Shown here: piece after piece, positions 1-9,444 of the stretch
How positions within the stretch are numbered: position 1 is the first letter of the stretch
Layout of the letters: each line of letters begins with the position of its first letter
Virus record (IMG/VR): IMGVR_UViG_3300036399_001571
Span: 62,001 to 126,000 of that record
Origin: a virus
Length of the DNA: 64,000 nt
Reading direction: 5' to 3' (one strand)
The notes under the pieces: generated by a model
Told to the model about the DNA's origin: nothing
What the model saw: only the letters and a program-made list of their open reading frames with translations
Database searches by the model: none
Program-made: the position numbers and the translations under genes

Positions 1-336
1 GGAGTCATCTGTCGGGAGATTATTAAGAGTTACCTGAGCAAATGCTGGAGACGCTGAAACAGCAACGCTCTGCCCGATGTTTATGGTCGGCGTAGTTCCA
101 GAGCCTGAGTTGCCCGTAATTGTTACGCCAGTGCCCTGTGTGAGGGACTCTACGTAGTTGACAGCGTCAAGACTTCCATAGAAATAGTCAAGCTCAGTCC
201 ATGAACTCGACCCATCGCCAAGCTTTATCTTCTCAGTGTCTGACTCAAGGCCTATTTCGCCGGCCGAAAGTACTGGGTCTACTGAGGTCCAGTTGGCAGC
301 AAGGTCGCGACGGAATAAAATCTTCTTATAAGCCAT
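1..336 (-). CDS. Tail fibre protein, N-terminal part (runs off the window)
   Basis: The first 112 codons of a tail fibre whose C-terminus lies beyond the left edge. The N-terminus (MAYKKILFRRDLAANW, then AGEIGLESDTEKIKLGDG) is the common virion-attachment start of phage fibres. It is followed by a GTGVTITGNSGSG-type module like those repeated in the 1019-residue fibre encoded at 2588-5647. Its ATG overlaps the TAA of the upstream gene (TAATG), so the two are translationally coupled. It probably recognises the host surface. Confidence 0.8.
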   Translation of the reverse strand, partial: MAYKKILFRRDLAANWTSVDPVLSAGEIGLESDTEKIKLGDGSSSWTELDYFYGSLDAVNYVESLTQGTGVTITGNSGSGTTPTINIGQSVAVSASPAFAQVTLNNLPTDDS

Positions 337-518
337 TAAGCATCGCCTCCGTCAGCAACCTGGGTATCGTTGGCCTCATCGATTTCGATGTCGGCAAACC
401 CACCGTCAATTATCGCAGATTTAAACCTTTGCCAACGCAACCCATTCCACACCCAAGACTTTCCGGCGACAGAAAACTCGTCATTTGTTGACGGCGATGG
501 TGGGAAAACAATTGGCAT
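336..518 (-). CDS. Small tail-associated protein
   Basis: A 60-residue protein containing PPSPSTNDEFSVAGKSWVW and WNGLRWQR. This Trp-rich segment resembles short fibre-linked modules of tailed phages that carry a product-description-like NDEF..GKSWVWNG motif. It sits immediately upstream of the partial fibre and overlaps its start, so it is likely a tail or fibre accessory protein. No catalytic motif is visible. Confidence 0.55.
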   Translation of the reverse strand: MPIVFPPSPSTNDEFSVAGKSWVWNGLRWQRFKSAIIDGGFADIEIDEANDTQVADGGDA

Positions 519-537
519 GTGTTCATTATGGCATACC

Positions 538-780
538 TCAGTCTTTCACTACCTCTAGTCTTTCGTTTTCCATTAGCTTTTTTGAAAATGTATTCAGTCC
601 GTGAACATAGCCGAGTGGTTCTGGAATGTTTAATTCAATGCAAACATCTACGAGCTTTCCGTCCCTAATGTCAGTCCAGGCATCAATCATTGCTTGCGCC
701 CCAGATTTGCCACTGATGTGGTATTTATCTGAAATAAGCTGAACAAGCTCATCATCGTAATTCCATGTTTTTAAAGTCAT
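538..780 (-). CDS. Hypothetical protein in the tail operon
   Basis: An 80-residue, soluble, mixed-charge protein of unknown family. The start ATG overlaps the stop of the upstream acetyltransferase-like gene (ATGA), so it is translated from the same tail-gene mRNA. No signal peptide, membrane segment or metal motif is seen. Confidence 0.55.
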   Translation of the reverse strand: MTLKTWNYDDELVQLISDKYHISGKSGAQAMIDAWTDIRDGKLVDVCIELNIPEPLGYVHGLNTFSKKLMENERLEVVKD

Positions 781-1244
781 TGTGGATTTTCTTCTGCTCG
801 CTTCTGCTCAATGTATTTTTGAGCCCATCTTGCTCCGGCTGCAGTGCTTTTTACACCCAATAGACCCTCATTGAAGTCGTATTCATATCCGCGCCCGTTC
901 AGAAACTCTTCTCGCGAATAATCCAAGACCTTTGAAGCTATTCCCATATTTTGGTAATCTGGGTGGACATTGAGCATGAACGGCTTTTGCACCTCGTCTT
1001 TTATGTACGAACCGTAAACACACAGAAGCAAGCCATCTTCTCCGCGATATAAATCTATGTTTACATCGACCGAATTCTCGTGGCCGAAAAGGTGTGGGGC
1101 GGCTGCTGGAATTGTCTGTTTAGAAAAACCTGGCTCTCCAAATTCTCCAAACCTATACTCCAAAAAAGACCATTCGGCAAATGTGAAATCCTGAACGTTG
1201 GTATCTAGATTTTCCCATGGCTTATCTACGTTTGCATCGCTCAT
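777..1244 (-). CDS. GNAT-like N-acetyltransferase
   Basis: 155 residues. The segment FMLNVHPDYQNMGIASKVLD matches GNAT motif A, where the Q-x-x-G-I/M-A loop binds acetyl-CoA pyrophosphate. It is preceded by a beta-strand with an acidic YRGEDGLLLCVYG. The C-terminal AAGARWAQKYIEQ helix is also typical of the fold. Its substrate is unknown; its place among tail genes suggests modification of a virion protein or a small molecule. Stop and start overlap the neighbour by ATGA. Confidence 0.6.
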   Translation of the reverse strand: MSDANVDKPWENLDTNVQDFTFAEWSFLEYRFGEFGEPGFSKQTIPAAAPHLFGHENSVDVNIDLYRGEDGLLLCVYGSYIKDEVQKPFMLNVHPDYQNMGIASKVLDYSREEFLNGRGYEYDFNEGLLGVKSTAAGARWAQKYIEQKRAEENPQ

Positions 1245-1252
1245 AACTGTGA

Positions 1253-1498
1253 CTAATCCTCCAATGGCGCTCGTGGGGCGCCGTTTTCATACACCCATCC
1301 ACCTCGGATGTGGTCGTAGTATTCACTATCTATTGGTATCTCTATTATCTTTGGGTCACTTGCTAGGGCTGTAACAATATATTCATAGCCGCCCTGCTGG
1401 TCTATCCATTCAGGATTTGGAGCCCAAGTAAAGGCAACTTCTCCGTCAACGACAACTGAGAATTTTCTTAAACGTTTTGCAGTTTTTTGTTGTTCCAT
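1253..1498 (-). CDS. Hypothetical protein in the tail operon
   Basis: 81 residues, not recognised. A basic N-terminus (KTAKRLRKFSVVVDGEVAF) is followed by an acidic, aromatic C-terminal half (IDSEYYDHIRGGWVYENG). The length and beta-rich pattern resemble small tail-tip or chaperone-like proteins, but nothing specific supports a function. Confidence 0.5.
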   Translation of the reverse strand: MEQQKTAKRLRKFSVVVDGEVAFTWAPNPEWIDQQGGYEYIVTALASDPKIIEIPIDSEYYDHIRGGWVYENGAPRAPLED

Positions 1499-1550
1499 AG
1501 TGTTTAGATTCTAGCGGTATCTAATGCACTACCGAATACCGATTCACACT

Positions 1551-2591
1551 CTAGATACATATAAAACCGTCCTTAAACCCGCCGCAACCAGCTGGAGGGC
1601 AACATGGTCCAATTCCTGGACAGTCAGGGCATGCGAAGGTCGGGAAGAACGGGAAGAACGGGAAGAACGGGAAGAACGGGAAGAACGGCGGCGCTGGGTT
1701 GGTGGTTTCTGATATGTAGATAGCGTCAGAGTTTGCCCACCCTGGTTTTGAAACATATACATATGTGTATCTAGTTGTGTCATAACCAAGACCAAACCAT
1801 CCATGACAACTTCCAGATTGGTCGTTTGGCGCGTCAACATTGAATCCGTAGTAATTGTACGTAGCGGTTCCACCGTTGCCAGGTTGCTCTAGGCCATCAG
1901 TGAAGTAGTTGGTGTAACACCATGGAATTGAACTTTCCGTCTCTGCAATATCTCCAATAATCGGAGTTGGAACCTTGCCGAACAACGGAGTGATTGAGCT
2001 AGACGCAGTCGAGTAGCTTCCAGTCCCAATTCCGTTTATTGCATTCACTCTGAATACATATGCAGTTCCGTTTGTCAAACCGGTAACCGTCACGGAAGTT
2101 GCTGTCGACGCGGCACGGCTGAACGTCGTCCATGTCGAACCACTGTCTGACGAGTATTGAACTGTGTAGTCAGTAATCGAAGAGCCAACAGAGGCTGGCG
2201 CAATCCAGGCTACAGAAGCCGTTGTATTTCCATAAGTGCTTGGAAGAGTTACTGTTGGTGTTGCTGGAGCGGAAGGTGCAGAACCAAGAACAAGTGGACT
2301 AGAAGATGCTGACGCCACTGATTCAGTAGCACTTGTTGACTCAATCGCAACAGCAGAGAATGTGTAAGTTTCTCCCGGGGTGAGTCCGGCCAGCATGGAT
2401 ACCGTTGTGGAACTAGTTGTTGCAGTTACTCCATTGCTCGCAGTTACGCGATATGTAACTATTCCAGACTTGCCCTTATATCCAGTATGGGTGATTGTTA
2501 TGTCTGCTGTTCCGCCAGCACCTACAACACTAGTTACTTCGCTTGGTGGGTCGATAAACTTCCCACCACTTGCCTGATTGCCAGGAATCAT
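1551..2591 (-). CDS. Fibronectin type III tail protein with FFP repeat tail
   Basis: 346 residues. Two FN3 domains (about residues 15-100 and 105-200) show the usual TVSWxxP, YTVQYSSDSGSTWT and TGLTNGTAYVFRVNAINGIG patterns. A Gly/Trp/Tyr-rich domain follows, then five to six FFP repeats and a Cys-rich C-terminus (CPDCPGIGPCCPPAGC). FN3 modules on phage tails aid binding to cell-surface carbohydrate. Its start overlaps the stop of the 1019-residue fibre (ATGA). The Cys-rich end is unusual for a secreted virion protein. Confidence 0.75.
   Translation of the reverse strand: MIPGNQASGGKFIDPPSEVTSVVGAGGTADITITHTGYKGKSGIVTYRVTASNGVTATTSSTTVSMLAGLTPGETYTFSAVAIESTSATESVASASSSPLVLGSAPSAPATPTVTLPSTYGNTTASVAWIAPASVGSSITDYTVQYSSDSGSTWTTFSRAASTATSVTVTGLTNGTAYVFRVNAINGIGTGSYSTASSSITPLFGKVPTPIIGDIAETESSIPWCYTNYFTDGLEQPGNGGTATYNYYGFNVDAPNDQSGSCHGWFGLGYDTTRYTYVYVSKPGWANSDAIYISETTNPAPPFFPFFPFFPFFPFFPTFACPDCPGIGPCCPPAGCGGFKDGFICI
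1641..1688. repeat. 9-bp tandem repeat coding FFP
   Basis: Five perfect tandem copies of cgggaagaa and a partial sixth. On the minus strand they encode the FFP repeat near the C-terminus of the FN3 protein. A 9-bp unit can change copy number in frame. Confidence 0.9.
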
Positions 2592-5500
2592 GACGCCGCC
2601 AAGTCACCTATAACAAACCATTCGTTTGCATTTTCTGTTTTGACCAATGTGCAAGATGAATAGCGTGCTCTTAGATAAACACCAGGTGTTGCAAGAAGTG
2701 TCACTCCAGAGCCAGCAAGTATTCTTGTTTTACCGGTTCCTCTTTGAACAACGGTAATGCTTGTGCCAGTACCGAACGCAACAACTGAAGCGCTTGGAAC
2801 AGTCAAGTCATTAGCAGAGCTCGAGTCCATAATGATGATTGTCTCTGCGGCATCTCCGGAAGCGAGCGTATAGTTGCCGGCCTTTGCACTGAGTGATTGA
2901 ACACCCGTTGTTGAAACCGAAGCAGTAGAGCCTTCGCCCTGAGTGTGAGAGATAGCGATTCCAGTTCCAGCAGATACGTTGAGCATGTAGTCACCGACGG
3001 TATCTGTGCCAAGATTAATTGAATCGTTAACCCATACGGTTGATGCACTGTTGTAGCGCAAGAATTGACCGTCAGACACTCCATTGATTTTTACGTTGTG
3101 GAGTTCTTCTATCTCGTAACCGTTTTGACACTTGACATACATGATACCGTTTCCGGAGTTTGCCCTGGCCACCACTCCAACAAACACGGTATGAGCAGGA
3201 GCAACTGGCTTCGTTACGGTGAACGTTCCGGGAGTTGAACCCAGCCAGAGTGCGTCACCAGCAGTGTATGAACCCAATGCGATTCCACTTACATATCCAA
3301 GCGTTGTAACTGTTACATTTGCGCCTGAATCCGCGCCAACAGAAACAACACCGACAGTTTTGGATGATGTTGCCTCTGATGAATTAGATGCCCTCTTTAC
3401 TGAAGCCAAGTCCCCAGCAGCACCAAATAGGTAAACAACTTCTCCAACGCTAAGTGCGTTTGCTTCGGCATTTCTTGCATACGTTACCGTAGAAGCAAAT
3501 TCGTTGACCCAGTTTGTTCCGTCATAAACAAGAGACTGACGATTAAGCGGACTTGTAATGACTGTATCGTTGAGACTGTCTTGACCTATTTCTGACAGAA
3601 GCAGAACGTTGTTATAAGTAGTTCCGTCGTTGGTGAAGTCCCATCTATCTGCGGACTCGTTCCAGCGCATAACGACATTTGCGGAAGTTCCACGCTCTAC
3701 TTCAATTCCAGAGTTAAGTGTTGGTAACCCTGTGATTCCCGAATTCAAAACAACTATGTTGTCTTCGACTAATAACGTTTCGGTGTTTAATGTCGTGGTG
3801 GTTCCGTTTACAGTTAAGTCCCCACCGACAACGACATCACCAGATGTTTCAAGTCTTGCAAATGAAACAGACGAACTAGTTGCTACAGCTTGCCCAATTG
3901 CAATAGTTGCATTTGAGCCCTCACCTGGAGTATGTGTAATTGTTATGCCAGTGCCCTGGGTAAGGTCGGACATGTAGTTCCCGGTTGTGTCAGTTCCGAG
4001 CGCTATGGAACCAGCAAGCGCCACAGTTCCATCTGCATTGGGGAGTGTGATTGTCCTATCTGCAGTTGGGTCTGTTGCAACAAGGAATGTTTCGTAGTCG
4101 TTTGCGGTGGCTCCTTCAAAGACAACTCCGCCACCCACAGTGACGCTTCCGGCAACAGTTAGATGGCCTGGGTCGGAAATAGAAGAAGATGCAAGAATTT
4201 CAGCTGAGCCCTGTATCTCTGTCTTGCCACCACCAGCGGCGGCGTTTGAAGTCACTCGCACGAACCTGGTTGCCTCGTGGCTTATTAATTCAACGGTGCC
4301 GGTGTTTGGTGCAATAAACCTTATTCCGCTAGCTGTTCCTGCATTATCAGCTAAAAGCGCAGTTCTTGCTCTTCCGTCAGTGAAGTATAAATTTGTAGTT
4401 CCCTCTGTTACGTTGTCAGAGTTTCCAGTTGTATCTGTCCCAAGCGCTACGGAGTTTGGCTGAATTGTTGCAGTTATACTTACATCAGACGAACCATTGA
4501 ACGATACAGAACCAGTAACATCTCCACCTAAAGAGATTGTTCGTGCATTTTCAAGAGTTGTAGCAGTAGAGGAATTACCGATTAATGGTGCAGTGACTGC
4601 TGCGAACTGAACAGAAGATGAAGTTCCGACGGCCTGACCAATTGCCACGGTTGGGCTTGAGCCTTCACCAGGTGTATGAGTTATGGTGACACCAGTTCCA
4701 GCAGTCAGGTCGTTTACATAGTTTCCTGTTGTGTCGGTCCCAAGTGTAACGCTATTTGGTTGAATAGTCGTAGAAATATTTACGCTTGCAGAACTGTCAA
4801 ATAAAACAGAGCCAGACACATCTCCGCTTAATGCAATTATATGAGAACCGAGCAAATTTGAAACAGTGTCGTTGTACCAATCAAGACCATCAAATGCAAG
4901 AACGTCGCCAGTACTAGCTGTGCTGATGTATACGTTATTAAGCTCTTCGACTGTTGGGAATTCTGGTGTGAGCGTTACTTGAATCCAAGAACCTGAGTAA
5001 TAGGTATAAAGCTCAAGTTCGCTTGAGTTATACCAAAGGTCGCCGACTCTTATCTCGTCAGTAGGTTCCGTGTCCGAGACTGTAATGAAGTGGATTGTTT
5101 CGTTAATCCAAGCAGAAGCAGAGTTCTTGTAAACAAGGAAATCTCCCTCTTCTACATCACTGATTGTTACGTCGCCAATGTCGTTTAGGCTGTTGATTGT
5201 CGGGATTGATGCCCACTCGACTCCAGCGGATGCTGAGCTACTTGCTTTGAGGAAGTAGCCTTCTGCTCCAACACCCAAACGAAGAAGGTTGGTTCCATCA
5301 GTGACGAGTAAGTCACCTTTGGTGGTGAGTTTGCTTACAAGTTCATTGGCTTCATCTGCGTCGTTGGCGGTGAATACTGGGTAGATGACAGAGCCAATTT
5401 GGTGCTCTGAAGCGGTGGTGTCATCCTGAGCTCTAACGAGAGTGAGGGTTGAACCGGAAATCGTTGCCAGACACTTTTCTTCATAAATAGAAGATGGATT

Positions 5501-5647
5501 GATGACAACATAAAAAGGGATACCAGCAATTGATGGCCAGCCAGTGGTTGCTGCAATGTCAACAGTTGTTCCGACATTCGTCAAGAGTGTCGTCGTTGTC
5601 GTATTGCGAGCCGCGCCCGAATATTGTTTACGTGTATATGCTGCCAT
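2588..5647 (-). CDS. Long modular tail fibre (1019 aa)
   Basis: A large fibre built of repeated modules such as SLGGDVTGSVSFNGSSDVS, QPNSVALGTDTTGN and GTGVTITHTPGEGS, each ending in a VAIGQAVGTSSSVQFA-like strand. This is the organisation of T4-like and cyanophage-type fibres with triple-stranded beta stalks. The N-terminus (MAAYTRKQYSGAARNT) begins a virion-attachment region. Residues around 630-700 (VNGTTTTLNTETLLVEDNIVVL) are a conserved fibre module. It lies between the repeat-rich protein and the FN3 protein, and all three probably form the distal tail apparatus. Confidence 0.85.
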   Translation of the reverse strand: MAAYTRKQYSGAARNTTTTTLLTNVGTTVDIAATTGWPSIAGIPFYVVINPSSIYEEKCLATISGSTLTLVRAQDDTTASEHQIGSVIYPVFTANDADEANELVSKLTTKGDLLVTDGTNLLRLGVGAEGYFLKASSSASAGVEWASIPTINSLNDIGDVTISDVEEGDFLVYKNSASAWINETIHFITVSDTEPTDEIRVGDLWYNSSELELYTYYSGSWIQVTLTPEFPTVEELNNVYISTASTGDVLAFDGLDWYNDTVSNLLGSHIIALSGDVSGSVLFDSSASVNISTTIQPNSVTLGTDTTGNYVNDLTAGTGVTITHTPGEGSSPTVAIGQAVGTSSSVQFAAVTAPLIGNSSTATTLENARTISLGGDVTGSVSFNGSSDVSITATIQPNSVALGTDTTGNSDNVTEGTTNLYFTDGRARTALLADNAGTASGIRFIAPNTGTVELISHEATRFVRVTSNAAAGGGKTEIQGSAEILASSSISDPGHLTVAGSVTVGGGVVFEGATANDYETFLVATDPTADRTITLPNADGTVALAGSIALGTDTTGNYMSDLTQGTGITITHTPGEGSNATIAIGQAVATSSSVSFARLETSGDVVVGGDLTVNGTTTTLNTETLLVEDNIVVLNSGITGLPTLNSGIEVERGTSANVVMRWNESADRWDFTNDGTTYNNVLLLSEIGQDSLNDTVITSPLNRQSLVYDGTNWVNEFASTVTYARNAEANALSVGEVVYLFGAAGDLASVKRASNSSEATSSKTVGVVSVGADSGANVTVTTLGYVSGIALGSYTAGDALWLGSTPGTFTVTKPVAPAHTVFVGVVARANSGNGIMYVKCQNGYEIEELHNVKINGVSDGQFLRYNSASTVWVNDSINLGTDTVGDYMLNVSAGTGIAISHTQGEGSTASVSTTGVQSLSAKAGNYTLASGDAAETIIIMDSSSANDLTVPSASVVAFGTGTSITVVQRGTGKTRILAGSGVTLLATPGVYLRARYSSCTLVKTENANEWFVIGDLAAS

Positions 5648-5670
5648 GATTACTCCTAGTTTACTTCATC

Positions 5671-8082
5671 TCAACTAACAAGGGCCTGAATACCCCAGTA
5701 CCCAGCAGTAATGCCTGATACTGGGTCTTGGTCATAAGTTGCAAATCCTCCGGATATACCAGTTCCACTTGCGGTTCTAGGCGCAGTGTGCAGACCAACT
5801 GCAGTATCTCCTGCAGTAGCTCCGCCGGTACCAGTTGCTGTAAGTGGAGTTGTTATTAGTTGAGTTGTTGACTGCGAACTTTGACCATGTGCTGATGCTG
5901 TTCTTAGGATTGTCAGCAATTGAACTAATGATGATGAACCATTTCCATTTCCATTTGCAGCTCTTGGTGCTGTGTGCAGACCTATCGCTATGTCCCCAAC
6001 GGTTGCGCCACCAGAAGCAGTTGCTGAACGCAAATTGCCATGAAGGGTTAGGTTGCTAGAGCCGCTAGTTCCTGTTCCAGTTGCGGTTCTTGGTGCTGTG
6101 TGCAATCCGACAGCAGTATCTCCTGCCGTAGCTCCGCCTGATGCAGTTGCCCCTCTCGGTGAAGTGTGCTTTCCGATTGCTGTTTGTGTCGCTGTTCCAG
6201 AAGATATTGATGTTCTATAAAGAATCTTGAATTCGTTAGTGCTTTGGCTTCCAGTTCCAGAACCAGTTGCACTTCTAGGAGCGATATGTAGACAAATCGC
6301 TTCATCTCCAGCTGTCGCTCCACCAGATGCAGTTGCGGAGCGGAGATTACTGTGAAGAGTCGTATTGCTTGACCCACCAGTTCCAAAACCTGATGCAGTG
6401 CGTGGAGCAGTATGCAATCCGATTGCAGTATCGCCAGCAGTCGCAGAGCCAGAGCCATATCCGGTTCGTAGATTCGAGTACAGAATTGTGTTATTCGAAG
6501 TTCCAGCACCAGAACCAGAAGCAGTTCTAATGAATGTTGTAATAATCGATGCTGAAGAATCACCAGTTCCAGAACCGTTTGCATCTCGTGGTGCAGTATG
6601 CAAACCAGTTGAATCCTCTGAACCCTGACCGGACGCGCCTCCTGTTCTGATTGGAGTCTTAAATGATGCAGTACTTTCTGAACCGACTCCATCTCCACTG
6701 GCTGAACGAGGTGCGGTATGGAGGCCAATCGCTTCGTCATTAACAGTTGCTCCACCATCACCGTATGCGGTTCTAATTTTTCCATATCTAAATGATGCAA
6801 GAGACCCAGACTGTCCTGATGCTGTTCCAGTTCTATAAACTGTGTGCAATTGCTCTGAAGTTGAAGAGCCGCTTCCATTAGCTGAAACAGTTCTAAAGAA
6901 TGTGCTCTTTTCTTCAGATGTCTCTGAACCTGTTCCACTTGCAGATGCTGTTCTAAGCGAAGAGTGAAGAATCGTTGCTTCATCACCAGCTGTAGCCGAA
7001 CCAGAACCATATCCAGTTCTGATATTTGAATACAGAACAGAGTTATTTGATGAACCAGTGCCCGATGCAGATGCCGTTCTCGGATGAGTGAACAGCTGAG
7101 AAACTGATGAATCTCCATCGCCAGAACCATTTGCTGTTCGTGGCGCTGTATGCAGACCATTTGAAGAATCAGAAGATTGTCCTGCTGCAGAACCTGTTCT
7201 GACTGGGGTCTTAAATGATGATGAACTTTCAGAACCGCTTCCAGAAGCACTTGCAGTTCTGAGACTTGAATGAAGGATTAATGCAGTGTCACCTGCAGTT
7301 GCGGAACCTGAACCTTGAGCGGTTCTAAGGTTCGAATGAACGATTGAGTTGTTTGATGTTCCAGAACCACTAGCTGAAGCAGTTCTAAGATGCGTGTGAA
7401 GGGCGGAAACAAATGAATCGCCATTTCCTGAACCGGTAACACTTCTTGGTGAAATGATAAGTCGTGTTGCAGACTCGCTTGACGTTCCATCTGCAGTTGC
7501 TGTTCTTGGGGATGTGTGCAGTCCAGTTGCAGTTGAACCACTTGTTGCTGAACCGGAAGCAGAAACAACAGCTGTTCTAACTCTTGTTGATGATTCACTG
7601 GACTGACCAGAACCAGTTGCCCCTCTAGGAGCTGTGTGAAGACCAATTGCTTCGTCACCAGCTGTCGCCCCACCTGATGCACTTGCAGCTCTAAGGAATG
7701 TTATTACTTCACTTAGATTGCTTGAAGAGCCGGTTCCGCTTCCGCTTGCTGTTCTTGGCGAGATATGCAAGCCAGTTGCAGAGCTGTTTCCGGCTGCAGA
7801 AGCAGAGGCTTGTCTTGGTGAGACGTGTAGACCAATTGCTTCGTCTCCCGCAGTTGCAGAACCAGAGCCAGTGGCCCCTCGTGGAGAAATATGTACCGAG
7901 ACAATAGCGTGGCTAGATGTAGCAGATGCTGAAGCGGTTCTTATCGCCGTATGAAGTTGCGATACGGACGAAGAACCGATTGCTGTAGCGGAGGCAGTCT
8001 CCGATACTGTTTTAAATCCTACATAGAACGACGACGTCCCTCGGAACGGCTCCGAGAAACTAATTATCTCTTGTTCATCCAT
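5671..8082 (-). CDS. 803-aa tail protein of about 20-residue Ser/Gly/Ala repeats
   Basis: After a short unique N-terminus (MDEQEIISFSEPFRGTSSFY), nearly the whole protein consists of some 35 degenerate repeats of about 20 residues with the core LHTAPRTASGSGTGSSS. The invariant parts are R-T/S-A and a Gly/Ser run. The C-terminus (TYDQDPVSGITAGYWGIQAL) is unique. It contains almost no Cys or Trp and has no catalytic motif. Position just upstream of the long fibre suggests an extended virion stalk or decoration, but the repeat family is not one I recognise. Confidence 0.75.
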   Translation of the reverse strand: MDEQEIISFSEPFRGTSSFYVGFKTVSETASATAIGSSSVSQLHTAIRTASASATSSHAIVSVHISPRGATGSGSATAGDEAIGLHVSPRQASASAAGNSSATGLHISPRTASGSGTGSSSNLSEVITFLRAASASGGATAGDEAIGLHTAPRGATGSGQSSESSTRVRTAVVSASGSATSGSTATGLHTSPRTATADGTSSESATRLIISPRSVTGSGNGDSFVSALHTHLRTASASGSGTSNNSIVHSNLRTAQGSGSATAGDTALILHSSLRTASASGSGSESSSSFKTPVRTGSAAGQSSDSSNGLHTAPRTANGSGDGDSSVSQLFTHPRTASASGTGSSNNSVLYSNIRTGYGSGSATAGDEATILHSSLRTASASGTGSETSEEKSTFFRTVSANGSGSSTSEQLHTVYRTGTASGQSGSLASFRYGKIRTAYGDGGATVNDEAIGLHTAPRSASGDGVGSESTASFKTPIRTGGASGQGSEDSTGLHTAPRDANGSGTGDSSASIITTFIRTASGSGAGTSNNTILYSNLRTGYGSGSATAGDTAIGLHTAPRTASGFGTGGSSNTTLHSNLRSATASGGATAGDEAICLHIAPRSATGSGTGSQSTNEFKILYRTSISSGTATQTAIGKHTSPRGATASGGATAGDTAVGLHTAPRTATGTGTSGSSNLTLHGNLRSATASGGATVGDIAIGLHTAPRAANGNGNGSSSLVQLLTILRTASAHGQSSQSTTQLITTPLTATGTGGATAGDTAVGLHTAPRTASGTGISGGFATYDQDPVSGITAGYWGIQALVS

Positions 8083-8104
8083 GAGGGGTCACTCCCCTTG
8101 TGGA

Positions 8105-8473
8105 TTAGTCGAGTGTTAGTGTAAGAGAAGTAATCTCGAAAGTGTCGCCTGCAGTAACTGAAGCGTTTGCAGAAAGAGCACCGTACCAGAGGCAGTTGCC
8201 AGCTGTTGAGTTGTCCCACATTGACCAGTGTGAGTATGTCTCTGTTGCAGCTACAAGTAACCACTCAACAGTTGCTGTTGAAGTCTTTGAACCGCCAGAT
8301 GCAGCGCCAAAAGCGACAGCCTTTCGGTCTGTTTCTACTGCAGGGTTGCCGGTTCCATTTTCGCCCGGGTCCCCAAGATGAAGCTTGAGATAAGTAGCAG
8401 AAGCCGAGTATGCCGAACCCGAACCATCCAAGGTATCGAGTAGCTCGTTTTCTAAGTAGTTTGAAATTGTCAT
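8105..8473 (-). CDS. Small tail/virion protein (122 aa)
   Basis: Starts MTISNYLENELLDTLDGSGSAY and contains YLKLHLGDPGENGTGNP and an ATVEWLLVAATETYSHWSMWDN segment. This layout (structured N-terminal helix, LHxGDPGENGT) is common in phage tail proteins encoded next to receptor-binding proteins in actinophages. It precedes the repeat protein in the minus-strand tail operon. Confidence 0.65.
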   Translation of the reverse strand: MTISNYLENELLDTLDGSGSAYSASATYLKLHLGDPGENGTGNPAVETDRKAVAFGAASGGSKTSTATVEWLLVAATETYSHWSMWDNSTAGNCLWYGALSANASVTAGDTFEITSLTLTLD

Positions 8474-8529
8474 GTGAATGATACCTTTTCGCTAGGGGCC
8501 GGTTAATACCGCTTGCTAATAGAATACAC

Positions 8530-8964
8530 CTATGGAGTGAACTCTATTTGAACAGTTAGGTCCATTCCTGGATTTAATGAACCAACAGTGTCAATATCAA
8601 CAGTTATGTAGTCACCTGCAGAAAACTCTTTGATATTCGGTGTAGACGTTGACACAAGAGTTTGACCAGCAAAAATTTTGGGCCTGTTTGCTTGGGTGGT
8701 GAAAACGGTTGTCCCATTTTTGTTCACATCTATGGTTATGTCCGCCCCTGTTGGCGCTGTACCAACAGATGCTCTGACGTTTCCGAGAGTAATTGGCCCC
8801 GGGATATAGAACTTTGCCCTACCTGTTCCCACGCTCAGGGTTCCAGGAACGGTAAAAACCTGCACCTGGTAAGTGAACTGCTGAACCCCAGGAGCACGCG
8901 TAGTTGTAACGAGAACCCTGTTAGGGGTTTCTGTCGTAATTACTTGGACAACATTCTGCGTCAT
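8530..8964 (-). CDS. Virion beta-sandwich protein (144 aa)
   Basis: All-beta protein with a segment resembling a fibre-tip domain: FYIPGPITLGNVRASVGTAP and DITIDVNKNGTTVFT. It then has an IKEFSAGDYITVDIDTVGS strand pair typical of phage jelly-roll-like tail proteins. The ATG overlaps the end of the upstream gene (8961-8964). Confidence 0.6.
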   Translation of the reverse strand: MTQNVVQVITTETPNRVLVTTTRAPGVQQFTYQVQVFTVPGTLSVGTGRAKFYIPGPITLGNVRASVGTAPTGADITIDVNKNGTTVFTTQANRPKIFAGQTLVSTSTPNIKEFSAGDYITVDIDTVGSLNPGMDLTVQIEFTP

Positions 8965-9389
8965 CGCGTCACCTCTTTGGAGAGGATAAAGTCACCCTCA
9001 AGAATTCTGTCTACTTCATTTGAGGGCGAGATTATCTCAATGTCATAAACGCCGGATGTTGATATCGCCCTGGTGTCCTCGGCCCGTATAAAAAGATTTA
9101 TCGTTCCGTCATCTGGGTCTGCATTCCCAAGAATTATTCTAAATGTTGATATGTTCTCAGTTGTCAGGGTGGCAATTGGTGTTGCCGAATCAATGTACTT
9201 TCTAACCTGCATTCTTGCTGTGTATCCAGTTAAGTCCCAAATCAGGAATTCTGGGCAAACTTCTGGGTCTTCGCAATTCCCTGGATAATCCGGGTTCGTG
9301 TACTGCAGGGTCAGTTGGAGGTCAAAAGTTGACCCTTGCTGACAAGTTATATTGTATTTTCCCGCAACCATTGACACGGTTTTCTCCAA
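8961..9389 (-). CDS. Baseplate/tail protein with N-terminal Ig-like fold
   Basis: 142 residues. The pattern QGSTFDLQLTLQY, then WDLTGYTARMQVRK, then a G-x-I-x-L-x-I-x-A-x-x-T stretch and YDIEIISP..VDRILEGDFIL, is a small domain common at the N-terminus of baseplate and upper-fibre proteins of siphophages. Assembly role inferred from that pattern and from neighbours. Confidence 0.65.
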   Translation of the reverse strand: MEKTVSMVAGKYNITCQQGSTFDLQLTLQYTNPDYPGNCEDPEVCPEFLIWDLTGYTARMQVRKYIDSATPIATLTTENISTFRIILGNADPDDGTINLFIRAEDTRAISTSGVYDIEIISPSNEVDRILEGDFILSKEVTR

Positions 9390-9444
9390 TCATTGACCTA
9401 GAAGATTGTAGATTAGAACACGTCGACTTGGTCGGTAGTTAGCA

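Noticed and set aside
6048-7250. 400-residue Leu/Gln-rich open frame
   Set aside because: Shadow of the repeat-rich tail gene at 5671-8082 on the same strand in another frame; composition is an artefact of the repeats.
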